A stretch of 64,000 bases of DNA from UBA5158 sp040389045. GTDB lineage: Bacteria > Pseudomonadota > Gammaproteobacteria > DSM-16500. The stretch lies in contig JAZKAT010000024.1 of NCBI GenBank assembly GCA_040389045.1, positions 1 through 64,000 of the forward strand, in the 5' to 3' direction. The notes under the pieces are model-generated. The model had not been told where the DNA came from and searched no databases. It saw only the letters and a program-made list of their open reading frames with translations. This document shows, piece by piece, positions 25,973-35,252 of this stretch. Made by a program: the position numbers and the translations under genes. Every line of letters starts with the position of its first letter. Within the stretch, counting starts at the first letter, position 1.

Positions 25973-26283
25973 TGCCAGAAATTTCCGTTCAAGAGTTACA
26001 AGCGTTGCGCGCAGCTAACGCCGATTTTATGATTCTCGATGTACGTGATCCCTGGGAATACCAGGAACGCAATTTAGGCGGCCACTTGATTCCCTTAAAG
26101 GAATTACCGGATCGCTTAAACGAACTGGATAAGAACCAGCAAATTATCGTGCATTGCCAAATGGGTGGACGTAGCAGTCGCGCCACTGCATTTTTGCTGG
26201 AGCAGGGTTTTAAAAAAGTTTTCAACCTGCGCGGCGGCATTCAAGCCTGGGCGATGGAAATTGATCCCAGCATGCCGCGTTAA
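25969..26283 (+). CDS. Single-domain rhodanese (GlpE/PspE-like)
   Basis: A rhodanese of about 104 residues. The active loop is CQMGGRSSRA with the catalytic Cys in IVHCQMGGRS, and the CH2A-type motif is LDVRDPWEYQ. No signal peptide is seen, so it is cytoplasmic. The ATG overlaps the hemJ stop (ATGA), giving coupled translation. The sulfur acceptor is unknown. Confidence 0.88.
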   Translation: MMPEISVQELQALRAANADFMILDVRDPWEYQERNLGGHLIPLKELPDRLNELDKNQQIIVHCQMGGRSSRATAFLLEQGFKKVFNLRGGIQAWAMEIDPSMPR

Positions 26284-26293
26284 ATGAAATAAA

Positions 26294-27751
26294 TTATTGT
26301 TGGAACCTCCTGTTGCGGAAACTGGTTTGCGCCACCTGATGACCTTTTTCATTTATGACCGCATCAACGGGTTCTTCATCTTCATCTGGATTAATTTCTT
26401 CAAACTCATCATCGCGCGAAGCTGGACTTTTCGCGACGTCATGGGGAAAAAATCCATGTTGACTATCTGGGACGGAAACAGATCTCGTCTCCATATATTC
26501 TTCTTTTTTTTCTATTACTTCAATACGAGTGCGAGTTTCTTCGCTGGTACGGCGTGATTCAATTTTTGCTAAATGCAATTTAAAAAAAGCTTCTGTCTGC
26601 TGCCAATCTTGTTGTTTTAAAATAGTTGATAAGATTTTTGCTTGTGGCGGCGTAAATCTATTGGGGAATACATCGATAATGTGCGTACCAATTATCGTAA
26701 CCGTTCTAGCGTTCAACCAGGCAAGCCATTCTAACGCCGTATTCAATTCCGTTTGATGCAAATTCAACGCAAGCTGGATAGGTTTCATCGAAAACAAGGA
26801 ACTGCCTAGCGGGGAAACAAGATGTTGGTTTAATCTTTTAACGTAATCGCGTCTACCCGCTGGCGGAGAATTATCTAAATATTGTTTAAAGCTTTTTTCC
26901 ATATAATCTTTAATCGACAGGCGAAAATTATGCAGATAATCCGGCGACTTTTCCTGCAAGACGACAAATATAATTGCCTGCTGCCATACCAGACTAAATA
27001 TGGCATCTTCCAGATAAAAATTCGGCGCCGTACCCGTAATATTTCTAACGGTAGCTGACGTTTGTTTCACGGTATAAATTACCGTCGCACCTAGCGACAA
27101 ATAATACATTTTATTATTATTAAGCGCCTCAGAAAAATGCGTAGCGCAGACACCGTAAGCACTGTATTGCAAACCTGCCAGTGAGTAGCCATAAGCCATG
27201 GCTTGCAAAAGCAGCGCCAGACTTTCTGGTAGTATTGAAGAAGATAAACCCAGCGTGCTAGCAAAAGCCAGCAGACAAATATAGAGAATCGCATTGGCAG
27301 CATTAGTACTGATTTTTTGTTCTTCACCACACTGACACGCAGGAATATGCTCCCCTCGAGGCGGCAAATGTGGTACCACCGCTTTCGTTAGCGCAAGATT
27401 ATATAAAATATTCGATGCGAACAATGACACCGCCAAACTCATCATTACACTTTCTTCAGCAACCATAAAAATAGAAGATGAAAAAGGCAAATACGACCGC
27501 ACCGGCGCAAACAACATTTTAACACCAATGATAGGCACCGCATAATAAACAACATTATGCCTGGCCGCAGTGGTAACAATGTGACTGATATCCGTTGATT
27601 TTTCATAAGCATTGGCAATATTGTTAAGCGTCGGATTGTGCTCCCGCAAAAACTCATAGACTCGCCCGAGCAAGTTGCGCGTAATTTTGTAAATCGCAGA
27701 AAAAATAGGTGTGAAACGATTCGCAGGAATAAAATCCATCATCATCGGCAT
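26294..27751 (-). CDS. Unknown membrane protein with an acidic C-terminal tail
   Basis: About 485 residues of no recognised family. The N-terminal 220 or so residues contain several moderately hydrophobic helices, one cytoplasm-like loop with CQCGEEQ, then a helical, more polar region (about 230-385) and a charged, probably disordered tail (about 385-485) rich in Glu, Asp and Arg. The start at 27751 is preferred because AGGAG lies 8 bases upstream; a GTG at 27760 touches it. A lone gene with multiple helices plus an acidic tail is compatible with a Dot/Icm substrate, but no homology supports that. Confidence 0.55.
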   Translation of the reverse strand: MPMMMDFIPANRFTPIFSAIYKITRNLLGRVYEFLREHNPTLNNIANAYEKSTDISHIVTTAARHNVVYYAVPIIGVKMLFAPVRSYLPFSSSIFMVAEESVMMSLAVSLFASNILYNLALTKAVVPHLPPRGEHIPACQCGEEQKISTNAANAILYICLLAFASTLGLSSSILPESLALLLQAMAYGYSLAGLQYSAYGVCATHFSEALNNNKMYYLSLGATVIYTVKQTSATVRNITGTAPNFYLEDAIFSLVWQQAIIFVVLQEKSPDYLHNFRLSIKDYMEKSFKQYLDNSPPAGRRDYVKRLNQHLVSPLGSSLFSMKPIQLALNLHQTELNTALEWLAWLNARTVTIIGTHIIDVFPNRFTPPQAKILSTILKQQDWQQTEAFFKLHLAKIESRRTSEETRTRIEVIEKKEEYMETRSVSVPDSQHGFFPHDVAKSPASRDDEFEEINPDEDEEPVDAVINEKGHQVAQTSFRNRRFQQ

Positions 27752-27839
27752 GCTAACCACTCCTTTTTAAAAGCTTATATTTAAAATATAGCTTAAAAAA
27801 ATTTCAAATGCATGTGGTTTTGCATGCCGACGGCAACTA

Positions 27840-29138
27840 TTACGCTGGCACCGTCGCCAAGTGTTCCAATACTTTTTCCGCGGCGCGCAATGTCTTGTTA
27901 ATTTCTACTTCCCCGTGCGCGGAAGAAGTGAAACCGGCTTCATAAGCTGAAGGGGCCAGATAAACACCTTCCGCCAGCATGCCATGAAAGAATTTTTTGA
28001 AACGTTCGATATAACAGTTTTTCACATCATCCAGCGTGACAATCTCCGGCGCTGAAGTAAAAAATATTCCGAACATACCGCCCACCGCTGTGGTACGTAG
28101 CGGGATACCAGCGTCCGCCGCCCGCTCTTCCAGGCCCCGCATTAATTTCTGGGTAGTATGCGTTAAATTTTCATGGAACAAAGGGTCGGCGCTAATTAAT
28201 TCCAGCGCGGTCAATCCCGCCGTCATGGCGACTGGATTACCGGACAAAGTGCCCGCCTGATACACTGGGCCTAGTGGTGCAAGATGGTCCATGATATCTG
28301 CACGTCCACCAAACGCACCTACTGGCATACCGCCGCCGATAACTTTTCCGAGTGTGGTCAAATCGGGTTTGATATTGTAAAGCGCTTGCGCACCACCCAA
28401 GGCTACGCGAAACCCGGTCATCACTTCATCGATAATCAGCAAACTGCCGTAACGATCACAAAGTTCGCGCAGGCCGCGTAAGAAATCGGGTTGCGCTGGC
28501 ACGCAATTCATATTGCCAGCCACTGGTTCAAGAATAACCGCAGCAATATCATCGCCCCATTTTTCAAAGAGGGCGCTGACCGAATCGAGTTTATTGAATT
28601 CTGCGACCAGCGTATGGTGCGCGATGCTGTCTGGAACGCCTGCTGAATTTGGCACGCCTAACGTCAAACCGCCCGATCCCGCCGCCACTAACAAGAAATC
28701 AGCATGACCGTGATAACAGCCGTTAAATTTAATAAATTTATCGCGTTTGGTGAAACCTCGCGCCAAACGTATGGCGGACATCGTCGCTTCGGTACCTGAA
28801 TTCACCATGCGGACTTTTTCAATGGATGGCATGAGTTCGCAAACTTTTTCCGCCAGCCGTCCTTCCATTTCCGTAGGCGCGCCGAAACTCAAACCATTTT
28901 GCATACACGCGATCACGGCCTCGGTAATTTTCGGATGCGCATGGCCTAAAATCATGGGGCCCCAGGAACCTACGTAATCCACGTATTCATTTTGGTCTTC
29001 ATCAACCACATACGCGCCAAATGCTGATTTGAAAAATATCGGCGTGCCGCCCACCCCATTAAATGCGCGCACCGGCGAATTTACCCCACCGGGAATATAT
29101 TTTTTTGCAAATTCATACAAGTCCTGAGAACGGGTCAT
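27840..29138 (-). CDS. hemL: HemL, glutamate-1-semialdehyde 2,1-aminomutase
   Basis: A 432-residue PLP enzyme of the C5 pathway that converts glutamate-1-semialdehyde to 5-aminolevulinate. The PLP lysine is K265 in TTLGKVIGGGMPVGAFGG; the N-terminus FAKKYIPGGVNSPVRAF and the NSGTEATMSAIRLARG cofactor loop are intact. Length is standard. It is a single gene, convergent with nothing upstream on its strand, and divergent from the rubredoxin gene. Confidence 0.96.
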   Translation of the reverse strand: MTRSQDLYEFAKKYIPGGVNSPVRAFNGVGGTPIFFKSAFGAYVVDEDQNEYVDYVGSWGPMILGHAHPKITEAVIACMQNGLSFGAPTEMEGRLAEKVCELMPSIEKVRMVNSGTEATMSAIRLARGFTKRDKFIKFNGCYHGHADFLLVAAGSGGLTLGVPNSAGVPDSIAHHTLVAEFNKLDSVSALFEKWGDDIAAVILEPVAGNMNCVPAQPDFLRGLRELCDRYGSLLIIDEVMTGFRVALGGAQALYNIKPDLTTLGKVIGGGMPVGAFGGRADIMDHLAPLGPVYQAGTLSGNPVAMTAGLTALELISADPLFHENLTHTTQKLMRGLEERAADAGIPLRTTAVGGMFGIFFTSAPEIVTLDDVKNCYIERFKKFFHGMLAEGVYLAPSAYEAGFTSSAHGEVEINKTLRAAEKVLEHLATVPA

Positions 29139-29263
29139 GAGGTCAGCCTTAAATTATTAAAACGGTTGGCATTTTATCATGCACCAATATAAATACAGAT
29201 AGTATTTATTTTATTTTTTGACTGGGGTAGGATGGTCGACCTTAAGGTTTACGGATTTAACAA

Positions 29264-29437
29264 ATGAAATTTAAGCGATACATGTGTTTATTATGTGGTT
29301 ACATCTACGATGAAGAAAAAGGCTGGCCTGACGATGGCATTGCGCCCGGCACTTTATGGGATGATGTACCCCTCACCTGGCAATGCCCTGAATGCGGCGC
29401 CACCAAAGAAGATTTCGAAATGGTCGCCATGGCTTAG
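29264..29437 (+). CDS. rubA: Rubredoxin
   Basis: A 57-residue protein. Two CxxCG knuckles (C8-L-L-C11-G and C41-P-E-C44-G) bind a single iron. The family core GYIYDEEKGWPDDGI, PGT and WDDVPLTWQCP is complete. It transfers electrons in the cytosol, for example in oxidative-stress or alkane-type reactions. It is alone between hemL (divergent) and sodC (convergent). A hairpin repeat at 29457-29480 follows its stop. Confidence 0.95.
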   Translation: MKFKRYMCLLCGYIYDEEKGWPDDGIAPGTLWDDVPLTWQCPECGATKEDFEMVAMA

Positions 29438-29456
29438 TAAGTCTATTCCCAACACT

Positions 29457-29480
29457 GTCATTCCCGCGCAGGCGGGAATC
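29457..29480. repeat. Palindromic repeat, family C (ATTCCCGC...GCGGGAAT)
   Basis: ATTCCCGC pairs with GCGGGAAT across a short loop between the convergent rubA and sodC genes. The same core occurs at 38931-39075 (several copies) and 60762-60789. Confidence 0.8.
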
Positions 29481-29524
29481 CATTCCTAATCGTGCAGCAC
29501 GGAATCCACCAAATTAACTTCCCC

Positions 29525-30037
29525 TCATGAATAATAAGGGATTTTCCCACAAGCTATCCTCTCTCCACCCCCGCCTAACTTTCTCGGTACATCCGAATAA
29601 TTATCACTGCCTGCATGAATCATCAATGCATGATTTTTGATGTAATACAATTTCAACCGCGGTGCTAATACCGGAATAGTCGCATTCCCTTTGGCATCCA
29701 CAATCAACACCGGCAAATCTCCCAAGTGCCCATTTCCATCATAGGGGCCAACATGTTTGCCAAATTTATCAGGATCCAAATGCCCACCCGCCATCATCCC
29801 ATCATGTTCACATGAGGCCATAGCGTGTACATGAAATCCATGTATCCCTGGCGGCAAGCCATGTAACTTTGGCGTTAATATCAACCCATAAATTGTATCA
29901 TCCGCAATCACTTCACCAATTTCCTGCCCGTCACCATTCGGCGTGGTCAGAAAAATTGGGATCACTAAGCTGGCACTAGCCAGGCCTGTACTAAATAAAG
30001 CCAAACCTGCTATCAATAATCTGTTAATCGTTTTCAT
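29525..30037 (-). CDS. sodC: SodC, periplasmic Cu/Zn superoxide dismutase
   Basis: A 170-residue precursor with a signal peptide (1-22, cleavage likely after SAS). Metal ligands are in place: H69 and H71 in GFHVHA, bridging H86 in GGHLDP, then H95, H104 and D107, and a late H in ALMIHAGSD. Cysteines in ASCEHDG and IACGK form the usual disulphide. It removes superoxide in the periplasm, a common defence of intracellular bacteria. acyP lies 13 bp upstream on the same strand. Confidence 0.93.
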   Translation of the reverse strand: MKTINRLLIAGLALFSTGLASASLVIPIFLTTPNGDGQEIGEVIADDTIYGLILTPKLHGLPPGIHGFHVHAMASCEHDGMMAGGHLDPDKFGKHVGPYDGNGHLGDLPVLIVDAKGNATIPVLAPRLKLYYIKNHALMIHAGSDNYSDVPRKLGGGGERIACGKIPYYS

Positions 30038-30049
30038 CAGCCACTCCTG

Positions 30050-30325
30050 TTAAGTAATAGTAAATCCCTGGTGTTCCTGCCATGACATTTCTTCAAACGT
30101 GAGGTCTTCGACTTTGGCGCGTGGCGGCCCTTTTTTTAACCATTCATAAAGTTCTAAAACGGCTTCTTTACTGCCAAACGCCATGACTTCCACTCGGCCA
30201 TCGGGTAAATTCCTCACCCAGCCGGACAATCCCAGCTTATTAGCGGTATCATGGGTGCCGGCCCGAAACCATACACCTTGCACTAACCCGGTTACCAGGC
30301 AATGCATACCAAATTTTTCCTCCAT
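30050..30325 (-). CDS. acyP: Acylphosphatase
   Basis: A 91-residue acylphosphatase. It has the phosphate loop GLVQGVWFRAGT with R21 and the catalytic N39 in GWVRNLPDG. It hydrolyses acyl phosphates such as carbamoyl phosphate. The start could also be the Met at position 7. sodC follows on the same strand. Confidence 0.93.
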   Translation of the reverse strand: MEEKFGMHCLVTGLVQGVWFRAGTHDTANKLGLSGWVRNLPDGRVEVMAFGSKEAVLELYEWLKKGPPRAKVEDLTFEEMSWQEHQGFTIT

Positions 30326-30404
30326 GAAAGTGGCTCCTATTACTTATATCGGTATAATCTGCGGCTTGATATGATATGCGGATTTTAATGCGAAGAAATC
30401 GCGA

Positions 30405-31322
30405 ATGATAGCTATAAAAGAACGTTTATTTTTTTTGAACCCTATCACCTGGGCCATTTGGCTGATGTTAGGGGTATTGTGGCTAGTCACGCGTTTACCT
30501 TACCCTGCCCAAAAAACGATTGGTCGGGGCTTAGGAAAAATTATTTATCTGCTTTCCCCGAAATTAAAACATATCACCACTACTAATCTTAAATTATGTT
30601 TTCCAAAATTATCTCCCGCGGAACGGTTGGAGTTGAGTAAACGAAATTTTGCCTCGTTAGGCATGGGATTAATAGAAACAGCGATGGCGTGGTGGCTGCC
30701 TGAACGCCGTTTAAAAAAATGTGCTGTGAAGATAACCGGCGTTGAGTATGCCGAGCAAGCATTTGCCGAGGGCAAAGGCATTCTTTTATTGAGTCCGCAT
30801 ACCACTTGTCTGGAAATGGTAGGCCGTTTACTGGGTTCGCGTTACGATCTGGCAACCATGTACCGGCCACATAAAATTGCGGCGGTAGCCAAAATTCAAG
30901 AACGCTTTCGTGAAAAATATCAAATCAAACAAATCGCGCGCCACCAGATGCGTGAATTACTGAATACATTTAAAGAGAACAAAGCGATCTGGTATGCGTA
31001 TGACATTGACGCTGGGATAAAGCGTAGCGTATTCGCCCCACTGTTCGGCATCCAAACCGCATCACTGACTGCTGTTTCCCGAATCGCAGAATTATCTGGC
31101 ACCATCGTTTTACCGATAGAGTTTTATCGCACCGATGATAAGTGGGGCTATGAAATTAACGTATCCCCTCCCCTGCAAAACTTCCCCTCCGGCGACTTAG
31201 TAGCCGACGCCAGCCGCTTAAACACACATCTAGAACAAGCCATACGCCACAAACCCGACCAATACATCTGGCAATACAAACGCTTCAAAACCCGCCCCCC
31301 CGGCCAGCAACGTTTTTATTAA
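30405..31322 (+). CDS. Lipid A late acyltransferase (LpxL/HtrB family)
   Basis: A 305-residue protein with an N-terminal membrane anchor (about 10-30) and the HX4E acyltransferase motif in SPHTTCLEMVG (about 131-141), followed by MYRPHK and a later Asp-containing segment. It transfers an acyl chain to Kdo-lipid A at the inner face of the membrane. The name LpxL or LpxM cannot be decided. There is no strong ribosome site before the ATG. Confidence 0.88.
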   Translation: MIAIKERLFFLNPITWAIWLMLGVLWLVTRLPYPAQKTIGRGLGKIIYLLSPKLKHITTTNLKLCFPKLSPAERLELSKRNFASLGMGLIETAMAWWLPERRLKKCAVKITGVEYAEQAFAEGKGILLLSPHTTCLEMVGRLLGSRYDLATMYRPHKIAAVAKIQERFREKYQIKQIARHQMRELLNTFKENKAIWYAYDIDAGIKRSVFAPLFGIQTASLTAVSRIAELSGTIVLPIEFYRTDDKWGYEINVSPPLQNFPSGDLVADASRLNTHLEQAIRHKPDQYIWQYKRFKTRPPGQQRFY

Positions 31323-31380
31323 TACTTCAATTCACCCTTCCCTAATTTAAATTCCTTAAAAATCAATGATCATATCTAAC

Positions 31381-31402
31381 TTGCAACTATTTTTAGTTGC
31401 AA
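31381..31402. promoter_or_regulatory. Palindromic operator of the hicAB pair
   Basis: TTGCAACTA (31381-31389) is the perfect reverse complement of TAGTTGCAA (31394-31402) with a 4-bp TTTT centre, 27 bp before the hicA ATG. HicB-type antitoxins bind inverted repeats at their own promoter, so this is the probable operator. Confidence 0.6.
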
Positions 31403-31429
31403 ACACCTCAATACCGGAGTATTGTTAAA

Positions 31430-31686
31430 ATGACTAAACAAGAAAAATTAATATAGAACGACTTTTATCTAAACCCACTGACTTTACCTGGTATGAACTG
31501 GCAAAACTGTTAAATGGATTAGGTTACAAGCTAATAAGCGGGGGCAAAACCGGTGGTTCTCGAGTTCGGTTTATTCACCCCTCTTACCCACCGATCATTT
31601 TGCATAAGCCGCATCCAAGACCGATATTAAAAAGATATCAACTTGAAGATATTGTAAACATGCTGAAAGCGGAGAAATTAATATGA
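31430..31686 (+). pseudogene. hicA: hicA toxin gene broken by a 2-bp frameshift
   Basis: The ATG opens MTKQEKLI and runs into TAG at 31454. In another frame from 31456 the sequence continues ERLLSKPTDFTWYEL and encodes a complete HicA: GYKLISGGKTGGSRVRF, IHPSYPPIILHKPHP with the catalytic His, and KRYQLEDIV. The ATATAG at 31451-31456 should be ATAG; removing 2 bp restores one frame of about 84 codons. The stop overlaps the hicB ATG as ATGA, as in working pairs. The toxin is probably inactive. A sequencing error is possible. Confidence 0.8.
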
Positions 31687-32015
31687 AAGATGCGATAAAA
31701 TATAAAGGATATTATGGCTCCGTCCACTTCGACGATGAAGAATTAATTTTTCATGGAAAAATAGAATTTATTCGCGCATTAGTTACTTATGAAGCCACTG
31801 ACGCCAAAGGTCTACGCAAAGCTTTCGAAGATGCGGTTGATGATTACCTTGCAACATGCAAAGGTAATAAGATTGAACCTGAAACACCATTTAAAGGAAG
31901 TTTGAATGTGCGCCTGGGCGAAGAATTGCATAGACGTATCGCCGTAGCCGCCCATCAAAATGATTCAACAATTAATAAATTTATCGTCGACACTCTCAAT
32001 CAAGCAGTAAAATAA
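31683..32015 (+). CDS. hicB: HicB antitoxin
   Basis: A 110-residue HicB. The N-terminal partial RNase H-like domain (KYKGYYGSVHFDDEEL and FEDAVDDYL, about 5-60) binds the toxin, and the C-terminal part (GSLNVRLGEELHRRIAVAA, about 70-108) is a ribbon-helix-helix DNA-binding domain. It is intact although the toxin is frameshifted. It may persist as a stand-alone repressor or as an anti-addiction factor. ATG overlaps the toxin stop. Confidence 0.88.
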   Translation: MKDAIKYKGYYGSVHFDDEELIFHGKIEFIRALVTYEATDAKGLRKAFEDAVDDYLATCKGNKIEPETPFKGSLNVRLGEELHRRIAVAAHQNDSTINKFIVDTLNQAVK

Positions 32016-32017
32016 TC

Positions 32018-32047
32018 GTAGCCCGCATGAGCGCAGCGACATACGGG
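32018..32047. repeat. Palindromic repeat, family B
   Basis: GTAGCCCGCATGAGCGCAGCGACATACGGG, related to the copy at 3325-3355, right after the hicB stop and between convergent genes. Confidence 0.6.
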
Positions 32048-32058
32048 TAACCGCGATT

Positions 32059-33648
32059 TTAATTTTTCCGCTGCGTAAACACCACCACCGGATCATGCCC
32101 CACGTTGCCCGTGGCCACGATAGTCATCGCATGTAAAACACCTTGCGGGATTTTCGCATAATTTTCCGGAGACGCGATAAAAAACGCGTGAGTGTTAATG
32201 CCCGCTAATTGAGCCGGCTGATCCAGATAATTAATCATTTCTTCCGCCGGCATATTCACCAAATATTTTATCGGCAAACCATCCGGATTTTCCTGGTAAA
32301 AACCTAATTGGGCATGCTCGTGCTTACGCATGACTTCCACATTCATCACAAAATTATGCGTGTGATTCAACATTAAATTAATCGGCTCTATCAAAAAAAT
32401 ATAAGCCATTACAAAACTCAACGCGGCAATACCCATAGTACCAGCTGGATTGGTTCTAGTGAGCCAGCACAACCATTGCAGCACCAGAAACAAGGCGAAA
32501 ATAGCTGGCAAGAGAATCTGTGTGTGCCAATGCTGCTGTAACCCCACGATTTCAACCGCCAACGTTGCGACAAAACACACCATAGGCAGAAAATAACAGA
32601 ACCAGTAAGCAGCGCGCCTTAATAGCAACAAATGTTTTTGCTTTTGGGGTTCCGCGAACAAATAAGCACAAATGAGCGCCAGCGCTGGCGCACACGCCAA
32701 AACGTAACGAATTTTTTTGCCAGCCGGAATAGACATACCGATTAAAATAACCAGCGACCAGTCTATCAGTTTCAACAAAAAATTTTGCCGAACGATTTTT
32801 TTTAAATTATAAAGCGCACCAATTAACATCAGCAGCGCTAATGGATAAGTGATGGCATAAGCGCCTATACTTTCCGTGAAATAAAAATACCAAGGCAACG
32901 TACTAAGCGTTAACCGCCCTGCAACCTGGCCCTGAATAACATCCTGGGCAAAGCCCGTGCCACCTGCTTTTAACGCTAACCAATAAAGCAAACCACAACC
33001 CATCGCCAGCAGTATTATTGAACTAAAGGCGGCGCAGAAAAATTTACGATAATCATTATCCACCAAATAAAACACGCACAGCACACCCGCCGGTATCACC
33101 AAGCCAATAGGCCCACGGCAGGCAAAACCTAGCAATAATAACAAGGGCACAAACCATAACCGGCCCGGTTTTTTAAATAACTGCGCGGAGGCCGCCAGAT
33201 AAAAAATCAGTGTAGTCACCATCGTAATATATTGGTCGGGAGAAATCGTGCGGGCTTCGGTCAAAAAAGTATTGGTCAAGATTAACAAGCAAACGGCATA
33301 CCAACCCCATAACCGGCTTTGCAATGCACCAATCAAATAAGTCGTTGCCAGGGTGATAGCAGCCGCGGCAGCGCTAGGAAATACCGCGGTCCATTTGCTT
33401 AAATGGCCAATCAGTTTAGCAAACCCATAAATAAATAAGGTCGATGTCGCCGGGTAATCGGGATAAGGCACTTCACCAATAGCCGGAAACCAGCTTGGCC
33501 CATGCCGCCACATGGATAAGGCAAACAGGTAAAAGCGCGATTCAAAACCAATAATTTCCTGATGGCCCAGCGCAATCGTAAACAGCAGCAAGCCGCCACA
33601 GAAAATGAGGAAAGCCGCTAGTAAATTGTTGCGCGGTAAAAATGTCAT
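32059..33648 (-). CDS. ArnT-like GT-C glycosyltransferase
   Basis: A 529-residue integral membrane protein with about 12 helices and a C-terminal periplasmic part (about 430-529). Periplasmic loop 1 holds the pattern ESRFYLFALSMW and later PYPDYPATSTLF, the acidic residue and substrate loop of ArnT-type transferases that use undecaprenyl-phosphate sugars. It probably adds a sugar to lipid A or another surface glycan. Arabinose use cannot be claimed because no arn genes are nearby. hldE and a lipid A acyltransferase close by suit an LPS role. Confidence 0.78.
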   Translation of the reverse strand: MTFLPRNNLLAAFLIFCGGLLLFTIALGHQEIIGFESRFYLFALSMWRHGPSWFPAIGEVPYPDYPATSTLFIYGFAKLIGHLSKWTAVFPSAAAAAITLATTYLIGALQSRLWGWYAVCLLILTNTFLTEARTISPDQYITMVTTLIFYLAASAQLFKKPGRLWFVPLLLLLGFACRGPIGLVIPAGVLCVFYLVDNDYRKFFCAAFSSIILLAMGCGLLYWLALKAGGTGFAQDVIQGQVAGRLTLSTLPWYFYFTESIGAYAITYPLALLMLIGALYNLKKIVRQNFLLKLIDWSLVILIGMSIPAGKKIRYVLACAPALALICAYLFAEPQKQKHLLLLRRAAYWFCYFLPMVCFVATLAVEIVGLQQHWHTQILLPAIFALFLVLQWLCWLTRTNPAGTMGIAALSFVMAYIFLIEPINLMLNHTHNFVMNVEVMRKHEHAQLGFYQENPDGLPIKYLVNMPAEEMINYLDQPAQLAGINTHAFFIASPENYAKIPQGVLHAMTIVATGNVGHDPVVVFTQRKN

Positions 33649-33777
33649 ACACTATCCTTAAGCGTTAAAGCTTGGTTAAAATAACATAAACAATTTAAAG
33701 TTGCCCCTACTACTCCCTCTCCCGCTTACCCCTATCTGTATGTTACAATCGCCCATCTTTATAGACCTAATAATAAA

Positions 33778-35241
33778 ATGACTACTATAAACCTACCTGA
33801 TTTTAGTAAAGCGGCCATTCTTGTCGTTGGCGATGTCATGCTGGACCGTTACTGGTTTGGTGACGCGGCGCGCATTTCTCCTGAAGCACCGGTTCCGGTC
33901 GTAAAAGTGAAACAAATAGACGACCGCCCGGGCGGGGCTGGCAATGTCGCGTTAAACATCGCCGCCCTGGGCGCGAAAGTCACCTTGCTAGGAGTCACTG
34001 GCAACGATGCCGCCGCTACTATTTTGGTGGAACAATTGAAAGCCAATCGGGTGATCTCCAAAGTCCAGCACTTGCCAAATGTTCCCACCATTACCAAATT
34101 GCGCGTCATCAGCCGTCACCAGCAATTGATACGCCTGGATTTTGAGGAAAAATTCCCCGCATTTAATTACCAAGGGTTGCTAGAAGTTTATGAACAAGCC
34201 CTGGCCGAAGCCGATTTAGTCATTTTATCGGATTATAACAAAGGCACGCTGGCCACTCCCGATGATTTTATCGCGCGAGCGCGAGCGGCCAATATACCTA
34301 TTTTAGTAGACCCTAAAGGCAATAATTTTAGTATTTACCGCAATGCCGATGTCATCACCCCCAACTTGAAAGAATTTGAAACGATTGTTGGCGTCTGCAA
34401 CTCTGAACATGAATTAATTGAAAAAGCCCAAGCCTTTCTCCACCAGAATAATATAGGCTCTCTCCTTTTGACTCGCGGCGAACAGGGTATGACCTTGATT
34501 CAACGTGACCAGGAAGAAATCCATTTACCCGCCCATGCGCGTGAAGTATTTGATGTAACCGGCGCGGGAGATACAGTCATTGCCACACTAGGCGCGGCCA
34601 TGGCAGCGAATTCCACCCTGCCAAATGCCATGATGCTGGCCAATCTGGCTGCCAGTCTGGTCGTTGCTAAACTAGGCGCGGTCTCTATCAGTATCGCGGA
34701 ATTGCAAGTCGCTGTTAACAGCAGCGGTGTCACCCAGGGCGGTGTACTCAATGAAGAACAATTGCTGCTGGCGGTAAATGAAGCACGCCAAAAAAATAAA
34801 AAAATCGTGTTCACCAATGGCTGTTTTGATATCTTGCACGTTGGCCATGTCACCTATTTACAACAAGCCAAACAATTAGGCGATTACCTGATTGTCGCGG
34901 TCAATGACGATGCATCCATCACCCGCTTGAAAGGCGCGGGACGTCCGATTAATACCGTCGAACAACGGATGGCGGTGTTAGCCAGTCTTGGCGTTGTGGA
35001 TTGGGTAGTCTATTTCTCCGATGACACACCGAAACGTTTATTAAAATTGCTGCAACCTGATATTTTGGTAAAAGGCGGTGACTATACTATTGATCAAGTT
35101 GTTGGCGCAGAAATAGTACTCGCTTATGGCGGTGATGTGCGGGTACTGGGTGTTACCAAGGGAATTTCTACCACGGCCATCATTGACCGTATGGCACAAA
35201 CCGTTAAACTATCCCAGCAAGAAGATGTACTGACTGATTAG
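33778..35241 (+). CDS. hldE: HldE, bifunctional heptose kinase/adenylyltransferase
   Basis: A 487-residue fusion. Residues 1-320 are a PfkB-type kinase (GDVMLDRYW, RPGGAGNVALN, the anion hole DVTGAGDTV); residues 340-487 are a nucleotidyltransferase with FTNGCFDILHVGHVTYL. Together they make ADP-heptose for the LPS core. Length and both active sites are standard. It starts at the ATG at 33778; gmk follows after 11 bp. Confidence 0.96.
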   Translation: MTTINLPDFSKAAILVVGDVMLDRYWFGDAARISPEAPVPVVKVKQIDDRPGGAGNVALNIAALGAKVTLLGVTGNDAAATILVEQLKANRVISKVQHLPNVPTITKLRVISRHQQLIRLDFEEKFPAFNYQGLLEVYEQALAEADLVILSDYNKGTLATPDDFIARARAANIPILVDPKGNNFSIYRNADVITPNLKEFETIVGVCNSEHELIEKAQAFLHQNNIGSLLLTRGEQGMTLIQRDQEEIHLPAHAREVFDVTGAGDTVIATLGAAMAANSTLPNAMMLANLAASLVVAKLGAVSISIAELQVAVNSSGVTQGGVLNEEQLLLAVNEARQKNKKIVFTNGCFDILHVGHVTYLQQAKQLGDYLIVAVNDDASITRLKGAGRPINTVEQRMAVLASLGVVDWVVYFSDDTPKRLLKLLQPDILVKGGDYTIDQVVGAEIVLAYGGDVRVLGVTKGISTTAIIDRMAQTVKLSQQEDVLTD

Positions 35242-35252
35242 GATGTAACATC

